DNA from: Paludibacteraceae bacterium | GTDB taxonomy: Bacteria; Bacteroidota; Bacteroidia; Bacteroidales; Paludibacteraceae | Direction of reading: 5' to 3' | DNA length: 64,000 nucleotides | Assembly (NCBI GenBank): GCA_024400115.1 | Contig: JAKSNF010000005.1 | Coordinates: forward strand, 1 to 64,000 | The notes under the pieces: generated by a model | Database searches by the model: none | Seen by the model: the letters and a program-made list of their open reading frames with translations, nothing else | What the model was told of the DNA's origin: nothing | Position numbers and translations under genes: made by a program | Shown here: in pieces, positions 45,078 to 52,153 of the stretch | Layout of the letters: every line of letters begins with the position of its first letter | Position numbering within the stretch: the stretch's first letter is position 1

Positions 45078-46439
45078 TCATTTCATCAATTCATCATTTA
45101 TCAATGCCTCTAAGGTCACTTGTTTCTGTTCGCCCGTGAGCATGTTCTTGAGCATCACGGTGTTATTGGTCATCTCGTCCCCTCCAACAATAGCTACAAA
45201 CGGAATCTGTTTGCCGTCGGCGTAGCCCATCTGTTTCTTCATCTTAGCCGGTTCGGGATAAACCTCGGTGGCGATACCTGCTTTTCTTAGTTCAGCAGCC
45301 CAACCTAAAGCGTAGTTCAGTTCCTCTTCTCCAAACGTGGCGAACATAACGCGTGTGCGCTCCAACTCGTTGGGATAGAGGTTCAGTTCGGTCAGTACAT
45401 CGTAGATACGGTCAGCACCAAAACTGATTCCCACACCACTCACGCCCGGCAAACCGAAGATACCTGTTAGGTTATCGTAACGACCACCACCGGTGATACT
45501 ACCCATCTGTACGTCCAATGCCTTGACCTCAAAGATAGCGCCGGTATAGTAATTTAACCCTCGTGCCAAGCATAAATCTAATTCTAAGTTGAAAGTTGAG
45601 AGTTTAGAGTTTAGAGAAGCCGTCTGGTTGCGACCTTTGGTCGATAGTTGAGAGTTTACTAGTTGAAATATCGTGCGTAATTCTTCTACGCCTTTGAGTC
45701 CGATTTCGGAGTTGGCGAGGATAACGCTTAGTTGGTTGAGTTTGTCTTCGTTGCTACCGCTGAGATTGAGAATAGGTTGCAGTTTGTCGATAGCCTCGGG
45801 CGTTAGTCCGCGTTCAAGCAGTTCTTTATTGACGTTCTCAATGCCGATCTTATCTAGTTTGTCGATAGCCACCGTGATGTCCATCATCTTATCGGGCTGC
45901 CCGATAACGTCGGCTATGCCGGCAAGAATCTTACGGTTATTGATATGAAGTGAGACGCGGATGCCGAAACGGCGATAGACCTCTTGGACTATCTGTATCA
46001 GTTCCATTTCGCAAACGAGCGATTCGGTGCCAATCACGTCCACGTCGCATTGGTAGAACTCGCGATAGCGACCTTTCTGCGGACGGTCAGCGCGCCAAAC
46101 GGGCTGAATCTGGTAGCGGCGGAAGGGGAATTGCAGTTCCTCTTTGTGTTGTACCACGTAGCGAGCAAAAGGAACGGTGAGGTCATAGCGCAAACCCTTC
46201 TCGGCGGGTTCGCCTGCTTTCTCGCCTGAGTTCTGAATACGGAATAGCAGTTTATCTCCTTCTTCTCCGTACTTACCCATCAGGGTGGACATGTTCTCCA
46301 TCGAAGGGGTCTCAATCTGTTGGAATCCGTAGAGTGCAAACACGCTGCGGATAGTGGAGAAGATATAATTGCGTCGCGCCATTTCTATCGATCCGAAGTC
46401 GCGCGTTCCCTTCGGAATACTGGGTTTCTGTATATTCAT
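45078..46439 (-). CDS. hisS: Histidine-tRNA ligase
   Basis: 453 residues, class [91 protein letters not shown] and [11 protein letters not shown]. The C-terminal anticodon-binding domain follows. It charges tRNA-His. Before [10 protein letters not shown] it carries an insert ([20 protein letters not shown]) coded by the same composite repeat found in folC. The insert falls in the variable region ahead of motif 3. Confidence 0.96.
   Translation of the reverse strand: MNIQKPSIPKGTRDFGSIEMARRNYIFSTIRSVFALYGFQQIETPSMENMSTLMGKYGEEGDKLLFRIQNSGEKAGEPAEKGLRYDLTVPFARYVVQHKEELQFPFRRYQIQPVWRADRPQKGRYREFYQCDVDVIGTESLVCEMELIQIVQEVYRRFGIRVSLHINNRKILAGIADVIGQPDKMMDITVAIDKLDKIGIENVNKELLERGLTPEAIDKLQPILNLSGSNEDKLNQLSVILANSEIGLKGVEELRTIFQLVNSQLSTKGRNQTASLNSKLSTFNLELDLCLARGLNYYTGAIFEVKALDVQMGSITGGGRYDNLTGIFGLPGVSGVGISFGADRIYDVLTELNLYPNELERTRVMFATFGEEELNYALGWAAELRKAGIATEVYPEPAKMKKQMGYADGKQIPFVAIVGGDEMTNNTVMLKNMLTGEQKQVTLEALINDELMK
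45586..45665. repeat. Composite repeat in hisS: AGAGTTT units around the GC hairpin module
   Basis: Seven-base units AAAGTTG, AGAGTTT on the left; a 28-base module at 45619-45646 with core GCGACCTTTGGTCG; and GTTGAGAGTTT on the right. The module differs from that in folC (8159-8186) at one base. Confidence 0.92.
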
Positions 46440-46450
46440 TATTTTCTTAT

Positions 46451-46499
46451 TTAACTTTCAACTATCTAACTTCTTTTAACTTTCAACTTTAAACTTTTC
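46451..46499. repeat. AACTTTC/AACTTTA heptamer tract forming the waaA C-terminus
   Basis: AACTTTC AACTTTA AACTTTT and related units. On the minus strand they code KSLKLKVKRS and the stop. Confidence 0.85.
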
Positions 46500-47707
46500 A
46501 GCACGCTCTCCGTCGCCCCACATTCGGACTCTACGTAAGCTTTGGCTTTGCTACCCATTGTGGTTTGGTTATCGAATGCCTTGTCGAGGCGGTTGCGTAA
46601 CTCTTCGTAGTTGCGGATGCCATAAGCCGCTCCGGCAGCAATCAGTCCTTTGGCTTCACGGAAATGTTCGTGCTTAGGACCGAACAACACGGGAATACCA
46701 TAAACGGCAGCCTCTATCGTGTTGTGAATACCTGCTCCGAATCCGCCACCTATATACGCCACATCGGCATAGCGGTAGATAGAGGATAGCAGTCCCATCG
46801 TGTTCACTACCAATACTCGTGTGTGGCTTATGTTCATGGGGGTCGCCTCTGTATAACGAACGAACTTACCCTTGAAGATCTCAAAGATACGGTGCATATG
46901 TTCGTCGTCTATCTCGTGCGGAACGAGCACCAGTTTGACGTCCGGTCGCTCCTCTATGTAACGTGCCAGCAACTGTTCATCCTCGGGCCACGTACTGCCG
47001 GCTATTAACACCTTAAACTTTTGAACATCTCTAAACTCTAAACTCTCCACTCTAAACTGTTCCAATAGCGGCAACGCTTTTGGAACTTGCGCAATGGCGC
47101 TCACGCGGTCAAAGCGGGTATCGCCTGTCACTTCCACGTTTTCAATGCCAAATTGGGCAAGCAGTTGTTTGGAGTTCTCGTCTTGCACAAAGAGTTTGGT
47201 AAAGCAGTGGAGTAGGTTACGATAGGGCTTTCCCCATGGTTGGAAGAAGAGTTGACTCTTACGGAAAATAGCGGAGATGATATAAGTGGGGATAGCGCGC
47301 TTATGCAGTTCCTTGAGGTAAGCGGGCCAAAACTCGTACTTGACGAAGATTGCCATCTTCGGTTGCACTAAGTCTAAAAACTCTTTGGCATTGCGACGCG
47401 TGGCAAAGGGAAGGTAGAAGACGCCATCGGCTTTGTCGTAGTTCTTACGCATCTCATATCCCGATGGCGAGAAGAATGTCAAAATGATTCTTGTTTCTAG
47501 TTTCTCTCTTCTTATTTCTTCAATAATAGGTCTTGCCTGCTCAAACTCCCCTACAGAAGCGGCGTGGAACCAGATGCAGTCCTTCCACATCTCGGGAGGT
47601 GCCTTGCGCAACAAACGCAGGGTATTGGCTTGTCCCTCTAATAGCAGTTGGGCTTTCTTATTACCCATGAGTGCAGCCAATCGTATCAATAAAAAATATA
47701 TGTGCAT
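46466..47707 (-). CDS. waaA: 3-deoxy-D-manno-octulosonic-acid transferase
   Basis: 413 residues. An N-terminal membrane anchor (IYFLLIRLAALMG), WFHAASVGEFEQARPIIEEI, ILTFFSPSGYE, PFATRRNAKEFLDLVQPKMA, KYEFWPAYL, GDTRFDRV, LIAGSTWPEDE, VPHEID, and AYIGGGFGAGIHNTIEAAVY mark a GT30 enzyme. It adds Kdo to lipid A precursor on the inner membrane. Three parts are repeat-coded: REKLETRI after IEEIR, FRVESLEFRDVQ before KFKVLIAG, and the C-terminus LKLKVKRS. It is the first gene of the long minus-strand run; its promoter is 26 bases upstream. Confidence 0.94.
   Translation of the reverse strand: MHIYFLLIRLAALMGNKKAQLLLEGQANTLRLLRKAPPEMWKDCIWFHAASVGEFEQARPIIEEIRREKLETRIILTFFSPSGYEMRKNYDKADGVFYLPFATRRNAKEFLDLVQPKMAIFVKYEFWPAYLKELHKRAIPTYIISAIFRKSQLFFQPWGKPYRNLLHCFTKLFVQDENSKQLLAQFGIENVEVTGDTRFDRVSAIAQVPKALPLLEQFRVESLEFRDVQKFKVLIAGSTWPEDEQLLARYIEERPDVKLVLVPHEIDDEHMHRIFEIFKGKFVRYTEATPMNISHTRVLVVNTMGLLSSIYRYADVAYIGGGFGAGIHNTIEAAVYGIPVLFGPKHEHFREAKGLIAAGAAYGIRNYEELRNRLDKAFDNQTTMGSKAKAYVESECGATESVLKSLKLKVKRS
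47028..47059. repeat. CTCTAAA heptamer tract in waaA
   Basis: TCTCTAAACTCTAAACTCTC units coding FRVESLEFRD on the minus strand. It is the same repeat family as in dnaE but read in a different frame. Confidence 0.85.
47489..47521. repeat. TTCTTGTTTCTAG tract in waaA
   Basis: GAAACTA/GAAACAA units on the minus strand coding RREKLETRI. Confidence 0.65.
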
Positions 47708-47732
47708 ATGCGTGTGTAATCAAATTAGCGCG

Positions 47733-47763
47733 CAAAATTACAAAAAAATTTTGTTATATGCAA
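47733..47763 (-). promoter_or_regulatory. waaA operon promoter
   Basis: Minus strand: TTG, 20 bases, TAATTTTG, then CGCG; 26 bases before the waaA ATG. Its -33 region overlaps that of the plus promoter. Confidence 0.75.
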
Positions 47764-47780
47764 AAAAAAGTGTAATTTTG
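47751..47780 (+). promoter_or_regulatory. Plus-facing promoter upstream of tsaD block
   Basis: TTG, 19 bases with an A8 run, TAATTTTG, then CAGCC. It would transcribe the repeat block and possibly tsaD. Confidence 0.65.
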
Positions 47781-47850
47781 CAGCCGATTTCAGTGGAAAT
47801 TAACATTTTGTGCTCATTTTGCCTCGTCATAGCGTTGTCTGAGGTCTTTG

Positions 47851-48023
47851 TAATCTCCCGCAGATTACGCAGATTTGCTGCCATGGCAACAAGCCTCGCC
47901 TTTTGCTTTTATTCGGGCGGCTAAAGCACGCCCTCGGCCCGTCGCCTACTGCTCGACACGACGGAAAATCCGGTGGGTTCTCCGGGTAGTGTCTCGCAGC
48001 ATTGCTCCTCAATTACGCAGATA
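47851..48023 (-). repeat. Dispersed intergenic repeat family, copy 2
   Basis: Read on the minus strand: TATCTGCGTAATTGAGGAG, GAGAACCCACCGGATT, GGCGACGGGCCGAGGGCGTG, GCCGCCCGAATAA, then AAATCTGCGTAAT and CGGGAGATT. Same landmarks and order as 24647-24832. Confidence 0.55.
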
Positions 48024-48026
48024 TAA

Positions 48027-48232
48027 TTATATAGCGTAATATAAGGAGGTGGCAGGAAAGTGCTACAGGAACCTCATAAGAGGCGAACTCGCACTGACGG
48101 CCAACCGACGTAGCCCTACCGAAGGATAGGGCGGAAAAATAGAAAAATCTGTTTAAATCAGTATAAATCTGCGGGCGCAATAATACCGCGAAATATGCGT
48201 AATAGCGAAGCGAGCGGGAGATAAAAAATCGT
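48027..48232 (+). repeat. Dispersed intergenic repeat family, diverged copy 3
   Basis: Begins TAGCGTAATATAAGGAGGTG, then GGAACCTCATAA, ACGGCCAACCGACG and the hairpin CCCTACCGAAGGATAGGG. Ends ATGCGTAAT then GAGCGGGAGATAAA. It is head to head with copy 2. The homology is weaker in the middle. Confidence 0.4.
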
Positions 48233-48254
48233 AAATAGTCAAATCGTAAATATA

Positions 48255-49301
48255 ATGGTTATTTTAGCAATCGAATCGAGTTGTGACGACACGTCTGCAG
48301 CCGTCATTAAAGACGGACTTCTGTACAGTAACGTGACAGCCTCCCAAAAGGTTCATGAGGAGTTCGGAGGCGTTGTTCCTGAGTTGGCTTCCCGTGCTCA
48401 CCAACTCAATATACTCCCCGTTGTTGATACCGCACTGAGTCGTGCAGGAGTGAAGAAAGAGGACCTCTCCGCTATCGCTTTCACGCGTGGACCGGGTCTG
48501 CTCGGTTCGTTGTTGGTTGGTACTTCGTTCGCTAAGGGACTGAGCCTGAGTTTGAATATCCCTCTCATTGAGGTTAACCACTTGCAAGGGCATATCATGG
48601 CGCATTTCGTAGAACCGGCACCCGAATATAAAGCGTCGATACCTTCTTTAAAAGATGCGATTATCAAGCATCCTCAATTTCCTTTCCTTTGTTTGCTCGT
48701 CAGTGGCGGCAATAGTCAGATAGTGAAAGTGGAGGCATATAACAAGATGACCATCATCGGTCAGACGATAGACGACGCTGCCGGTGAGGCGTTTGATAAG
48801 TGCGCTAAGGTGATGGGCTTACCTTACCCGGGAGGGCCGTGGATAGATAAGTTAGCCAAGGAGGGCGACCCTACGCGTTTCCCGTTTGCTAAACCCAATA
48901 TTCCGGGTTATGACTACTCTTTCTCGGGACTAAAAACCAGTTTCCTCTATTTCTTGCGTGATAACCTCAAAACCAATCCCAATTTTATTGAGGAGAACAA
49001 AGCCGACCTCTGCGCCAGCTTGCAAGCAACGGTTATTGATATCCTAATGAAGAAACTCAAGAAAGCCGCGCAGGATTTGAAGATTACGCAAGTGGCAGTT
49101 GCCGGAGGCGTGAGTGCTAATAGCGGATTAAGACAGGCTTTTATTGATTACGGCAAGCGTTATCATTGGGAAGTGTTTATTCCGCCCTTCTCGTTCACGA
49201 CGGATAATGCGGCGATGATTTGTCAAGCCGGCTATTTCAAGTATTTAGACAAGGATTTTTGTCCCATCGACCTCGTACCCTATGCCAAAACCTGCATCTA
49301 A
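48255..49301 (+). CDS. tsaD: tRNA N6-adenosine threonylcarbamoyltransferase
   Basis: 348 residues. AIESSCDDTSAAVIKDG at the start, GGVVPELASRAHQLN, FTRGPGLLGSLLVG, NHLQGHIMAHF, LVSGGNSQIV, IDDAAGEAFDKCAKVMGLPY, PGGPWIDKLA and FTTDNAAMI are all standard. It transfers threonylcarbamoyl to A37 of ANN-decoding tRNAs with TsaB/TsaE. Normal length, no repeat insert. It overlaps the exosortase-like gene by 20 bases. Confidence 0.97.
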   Translation: MVILAIESSCDDTSAAVIKDGLLYSNVTASQKVHEEFGGVVPELASRAHQLNILPVVDTALSRAGVKKEDLSAIAFTRGPGLLGSLLVGTSFAKGLSLSLNIPLIEVNHLQGHIMAHFVEPAPEYKASIPSLKDAIIKHPQFPFLCLLVSGGNSQIVKVEAYNKMTIIGQTIDDAAGEAFDKCAKVMGLPYPGGPWIDKLAKEGDPTRFPFAKPNIPGYDYSFSGLKTSFLYFLRDNLKTNPNFIEENKADLCASLQATVIDILMKKLKKAAQDLKITQVAVAGGVSANSGLRQAFIDYGKRYHWEVFIPPFSFTTDNAAMICQAGYFKYLDKDFCPIDLVPYAKTCI

Positions 49302-49959
49302 TCCTTCAGCGAAGCGGTCTAACAGCAAGGACGGCTCCGGTCCCACCGGCGGTCCTACAGCGAAGCGGTCGGCGCGTTTAGCGCCCTACATCGACGTGGC
49401 TATCTTCATGGTCACGCTCTTCCTCGCCAATTGGTTTTGGAAGTGGATGATTCATGGTGATGAGGCGGGCGTCGGAGCGGTGACGTGCTTTGGCTTGGAT
49501 GTGACGGCTGTTTTTGATGCTTATGCGCGTCATATAGCGTCGGTTGTTTATGCGGTGGTGCATTATTTTCGGGACAGTCTGTATATGGTGAACGAAACCA
49601 CAATGCGTTTCGTTGAAGGGGGCGGCACGCATATTGTTTGGTCGTGCACACCCCTCAAGCAGATGTTCATTTGGGTTTGCCTCATGCTCACCACCCCTAA
49701 CTATAAACTTTTAACTTTCAACTCTAAGACTTCTCTACACTCTACACTCTCAACTCTCAACTGGAATAAACTATGGTTTATTCCCCTCGGCTTGGTCTTT
49801 ATTCACGTTGTCAATCTGGCACGAATCTGTGCTATTACGGCGTTTATGGAGTTTCATCCCGAGTGGTTTGAGTTGTTACACACCTATATCTTCAAGTACC
49901 TCTTCTATGGTCTAATGTTCCTTTTCTGGGTACTATATGTAGAGAAAGTTAGGAAGTAA
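49282..49959 (+). CDS. Exosortase/archaeosortase-like membrane protein
   Basis: 225 residues with about five membrane segments. Candidate catalytic triad of the Xrt superfamily: Cys122 in VWSCTPLKQM, Arg181 in NLARICAITA, His200 in ELLHTYIFKYLFYG. Such enzymes cleave and transfer C-terminally tagged proteins at the membrane; the cognate tag is not identified here. Two segments are repeat-coded: residues 7-32 (AGCGAAGCGGTC units) and the loop YKLLTFNSKTSLHSTLSTLN between helices. Its last 20 codons recur, with silent changes, at 51255-51314 beyond the next gene. Confidence 0.8.
   Translation: MPKPASNPSAKRSNSKDGSGPTGGPTAKRSARLAPYIDVAIFMVTLFLANWFWKWMIHGDEAGVGAVTCFGLDVTAVFDAYARHIASVVYAVVHYFRDSLYMVNETTMRFVEGGGTHIVWSCTPLKQMFIWVCLMLTTPNYKLLTFNSKTSLHSTLSTLNWNKLWFIPLGLVFIHVVNLARICAITAFMEFHPEWFELLHTYIFKYLFYGLMFLFWVLYVEKVRK
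49303..49370. repeat. AGCGAAGCGGTC units around a GC core, exosortase N-terminus
   Basis: CAGCGAAGCGGTC at both ends with GGACGGCTCCGGTCC and CACCGGCGGTCC between. Codes SAKRSNSKDGSGPTGGPTAK. Related to the mnmE tract at 35483-35567. Confidence 0.8.
49697..49763. repeat. AACTTTC / CTCTACA tract in the exosortase gene
   Basis: TAAACTT, TAACTTT, CAACTCT, CTACACT and CAACTCT units in a seven-base rhythm. Codes YKLLTFNSKTSLHSTLSTLN in the plus frame, a loop between membrane helices. Confidence 0.88.
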
Positions 49960-49972
49960 AAAATCTAAAAAT

Positions 49973-50036
49973 ATAATATTTGGCGGTTATAATCGCTGAA
50001 AATTATAATATTTGGCGGTTATAATCGCTGAAAATT
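49973..50036 (+). repeat. Two 32-base direct repeats with an operator-like dyad
   Basis: TATAATATTTGGCGG followed by TTATAATCGCTGAAAAT, twice in tandem. Each unit holds the imperfect palindrome GCGGTTATAATCGC. They lie immediately upstream of the promoter of the second DUF4143 gene. Confidence 0.85.
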
Positions 50037-50056
50037 GTGTTTTTGTCAGAAAATAT

Positions 50057-50087
50057 TTGCATGTATCAAAAAAAAGTTGTACCTTTG
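50057..50087 (+). promoter_or_regulatory. Promoter of the second DUF4143 ATPase gene
   Basis: TTG, 20 bases with ATCAAAAAAAAG, TACCTTTG, then CAG. Leader of about ten bases before the ATG at 50104. Confidence 0.82.
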
Positions 50088-50103
50088 CAGAAAATTTTCG
50101 ATT

Positions 50104-51225
50104 ATGATTCAACGTCAGTTACAATCTTTATTGCAAGAGAAGCTTCACCGAGGGAAGGCGATTATCCTCATTGGTGCTCGCCAAACGGGCAAGACAACCC
50201 TATTAAAGGAATTGGTACAAAATTCAGAATCCACGTTGTGGATAAACGCCGATGATCTGGAGATGCGTAATTTAGTTCAAGGGCTTACAATAGCAAAGTT
50301 GCAAAGTCTGTTTGGGGCTTATAAGAATGTCGTTATTGATGAGGCGCAACGTATTGAGAATGTGGGATTGCAATTGAAACTGATAACGGACAACATGCCT
50401 CATCTGCAATTACTCGTAACGGGAAGTTCCGCATTGGAGATTGCCAATACCATCAACGAGCCGCTTACCGGTCGCAAATATGAGTATAAACTCTATCCTC
50501 TTTCATTCAACGAATTGCAACAACACTTTGGCTTGATTAAGGAGCAAATGAATTTGCCTCTTCGTCTTGTTTATGGTTCTTATCCGGATGTAGTGTGCAA
50601 TCCGGGGGAAGAGAAGGATATATTGTCTCAATTAGCAGATAGTTATTTGTATAAAGATGTGCTTCAATGGGAGCGTGTTAAGAAACCGGACAAATTGCTG
50701 AAATTGTTACAAGCTCTTGCCTATCAAATGGGAAGTGAGGTTAATTATACGGAATTAGCTCAATTGGTAGGATTAGATAAGGAGACGATTGGCAATTATA
50801 TAGCTCTTTTAGAGCAGGCGCAAGTTGTGTTTAGGTTGGGATCGTTTAGTCGTAACCTCCGCAACGAATTGAAATTCGCGCGTAAGATATATTTTTACGA
50901 TAATGGCATTCGGAATGCCCTTATTAGTAATTACTCAGATATTTCTATTCGTCAAGATATAGGGGCTTTGTGGGAAAACTACCTTGTGAGCGAACGAGTT
51001 AAATATAATCAATATAACTCGCGTTACGTAAATAAATATTTTTGGCGTACTGCGCAGATGCAAGAAATCGATTATTTAGAGGAGTCGGATGGTGTCTTAT
51101 CTGCCTATGAATTCAAGTGGAATCCGAAGAAGTCGGCAAAGACGAATCTCACTTTCCGTCGCGCTTATCCTAATGTTCCCATCATAACCATCACGCGGGA
51201 TAACTACATCGATTTTCTGCGATAG
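50104..51225 (+). CDS. AAA-type ATPase with DUF4143 C-terminal region
   Basis: The ATG at 50104 (MIQRQLQSLLQEKLHRGKAI) fits the promoter spacing; longer open frame upstream would include the promoter. 373 residues: Walker A LIGARQTGKTTLLK, Walker B NVVIDEAQRI, then TGSSALEIANTINEPLTGRK, YPLSFNEL, and the C-terminal QEIDYLEESDGVLSAYEFKW. Function unproven in this family. It lies between the exosortase gene and a displaced copy of that gene's 3' end, and is more AT-rich than its neighbours, consistent with insertion as an accessory gene. Confidence 0.87.
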   Translation: MIQRQLQSLLQEKLHRGKAIILIGARQTGKTTLLKELVQNSESTLWINADDLEMRNLVQGLTIAKLQSLFGAYKNVVIDEAQRIENVGLQLKLITDNMPHLQLLVTGSSALEIANTINEPLTGRKYEYKLYPLSFNELQQHFGLIKEQMNLPLRLVYGSYPDVVCNPGEEKDILSQLADSYLYKDVLQWERVKKPDKLLKLLQALAYQMGSEVNYTELAQLVGLDKETIGNYIALLEQAQVVFRLGSFSRNLRNELKFARKIYFYDNGIRNALISNYSDISIRQDIGALWENYLVSERVKYNQYNSRYVNKYFWRTAQMQEIDYLEESDGVLSAYEFKWNPKKSAKTNLTFRRAYPNVPIITITRDNYIDFLR

Positions 51226-51254
51226 TCTTTCCCCTCTCTACAATAGAGTTTCAT

Positions 51255-51314
51255 CTCTTCTACGGTCTCATGTTCCTCTTCTGGGTTCTTTACGTAGAAA
51301 AAGTGAGAAAATAG
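51255..51314 (+). pseudogene. Displaced 3' end of the exosortase-like gene
   Basis: Twenty codons LFYGLMFLFWVLYVEKVRK plus stop, identical in protein to the end of the gene at 49282-49959. About a dozen third-position changes separate the two (TAT/TAC, CTA/CTC, GAG/GAA, AGG/AGA, TAA/TAG and others). It is headless. The pattern of silent differences shows it came from a homologous gene under protein selection, not from a recent local copy. Confidence 0.85.
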
Positions 51315-51440
51315 AAGATAAGTTGGTCATATAGTTTCTGCCGGTCCAAAATCGGGTTTTTATCGGGTTTTTGTTAAGCCCTGCGTGGAGGCTGCAAAAC
51401 CCCTGCGAGAAGGGGTTAGGATTAGAGTGCGAATTTGTAA

Positions 51441-51467
51441 GAATTTGTGCGAATTTCGCACAAATTC
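51441..51467. repeat. Perfect 27-base palindrome
   Basis: GAATTTGTGCGAA, a central T, and TTCGCACAAATTC. A partial copy GCGAATTTGT precedes it. No T-run follows, so it is not a standard terminator. Confidence 0.85.
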
Positions 51468-51715
51468 GCAAAGTCGCAGTCTATACGCAATGCTCTTATT
51501 AGCTGTAAACCAGCAAGTTACATTTTTTCTCCGAATTTTCGCGAACAGATTTCGTTTGTCCGTGAAACCTTCCGAGAACCCTCCCTGACCAACGCGGTAA
51601 TCACGCCCAAATCACGCAGTAATCACGCGGAGAGGTAAGGGAACTAATAGTGCACAAGCGGCTCCCGATTGCTCGGAAGCCCGCAGTTGCGGGACGACGT
51701 GAAGAGAGGAAAAAG

Positions 51716-51780
51716 AAATCTCCATATCTTTGCAATTTTATTGGTGTGTTCTAAACACCGGTGCAAAGATACGGAGATTT
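51716..51780. repeat. 19-base inverted repeat with opposed -7 boxes
   Basis: AAATCTCCATATCTTTGCA and TGCAAAGATACGGAGATTT are complementary with one mismatch, 27 bases apart, with an inner GGTGT/ACACC hairpin. Each arm contains a TATCTTTG box and the two face each other. No TTG at the expected -33 spacing is obvious on either side. Confidence 0.7.
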
Positions 51781-51891
51781 TTGGGGTCGGGAAAAGACAC
51801 GCAAATCGAGTCCAAGTTTACTTGAGCAACTCGATGCCGCTGTCTTTGGCTTTGTTGCGTAGCAATGAAGAAAAGACACGCTTTTGGGTAC

Positions 51892-51922
51892 AAAAAAAAA
51901 CGCTCCGATTGCTCGAAGCGGT
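51892..51922 (-). terminator. Terminator after the 46-residue peptide gene
   Basis: Minus strand: CCGCTTCGAGCAATCGGAGCG forms a seven-base-pair stem (one G-T pair), followed by a run of nine or more T. Confidence 0.85.
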
Positions 51923-51944
51923 TTGATTATTATGTAGCCTATAG

Positions 51945-52085
51945 TTAGTCGGCGGTGACGTTGTCACCAGTATTGGCTACCTGCAGATATAAGCCAACGG
52001 GACCGGAACTTGCAGCCTGCAACTGCGTCATCTTACTTACTACTTTGATTTCCTCACATAGAGGAGCGAAATATTGATGTTTCAT
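51945..52085 (-). CDS. 46-residue MKxY-type small peptide
   Basis: MKHQYFAPLCEEIKVVSKMT, then QLQAASSGPVGLYLQ and VANTGDNVTAD. No signal peptide. It lies 68 bases behind a tail-bearing secreted protein and in front of a strong terminator, so it is very likely transcribed. Shares its start, early Pro, V-V patch and SSGPVG/STGPVQ stretch with the peptide at 25224-25358. Function unknown. Confidence 0.65.
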   Translation of the reverse strand: MKHQYFAPLCEEIKVVSKMTQLQAASSGPVGLYLQVANTGDNVTAD

Positions 52086-52099
52086 AATTGCTAATTTAT

Positions 52100-52140
52100 T
52101 AGCCCCCTCCCAGCCTCCCCCCGAAGGGGAGGAGAAGGGG
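52100..52140. repeat. CCTCCCC/GGGGAGG hairpin
   Basis: CCTCCCCCCGAAGGGGAGG forms a strong hairpin in the gap between the 466-residue gene and the small peptide gene. Similar CCCC-rich palindromes at 6064-6104, 6160-6194 and 53645-53680. Confidence 0.75.
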
Positions 52141-52153
52141 AATAGTTTGTTAA

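Larger units (their letters stand above)
47708..48254. other. Intergenic block with divergent promoters and dispersed repeats
   Basis: No gene is supported. Two overlapping divergent promoters (47733-47763 minus, 47751-47780 plus) are followed by two head-to-head copies of the dispersed repeat family. Three 10-base units (AAATCTGTTT, AAATCAGTAT, AAATCTGCGG) lie near 48150-48180. The plus promoter is about 480 bases from tsaD. Confidence 0.65.
51226..51944. other. Gene-free interval with palindromes and gene relic
   Basis: Holds the exosortase 3'-end relic, two TCGGGTTTTT copies (about 51350-51375), a 27-base palindrome (51441-51467) and an inverted repeat carrying two opposed -7 boxes (51716-51780). 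The terminator of the 46-residue peptide gene is at its right end. Short frames here have no family features. Confidence 0.6.

Noticed and set aside
48027-48140. Candidate RNase P or other named RNA because of AGGAAAGTGCTACAGG
   Set aside because: The further conserved parts of RNase P or tmRNA are missing and the stretch aligns better with the dispersed repeat family.
51447-51638. Short plus-strand frames between 51385 and 51640
   Set aside because: They overlap each other and a palindrome and show no coding pattern or family likeness.
51791-51891. Minus-strand stretch reading SSLLRNKAKDSGIELLK before a stop
   Set aside because: No start codon or upstream continuation was found because the terminator lies directly upstream. 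It may be a scrap of a gene but cannot be assigned.
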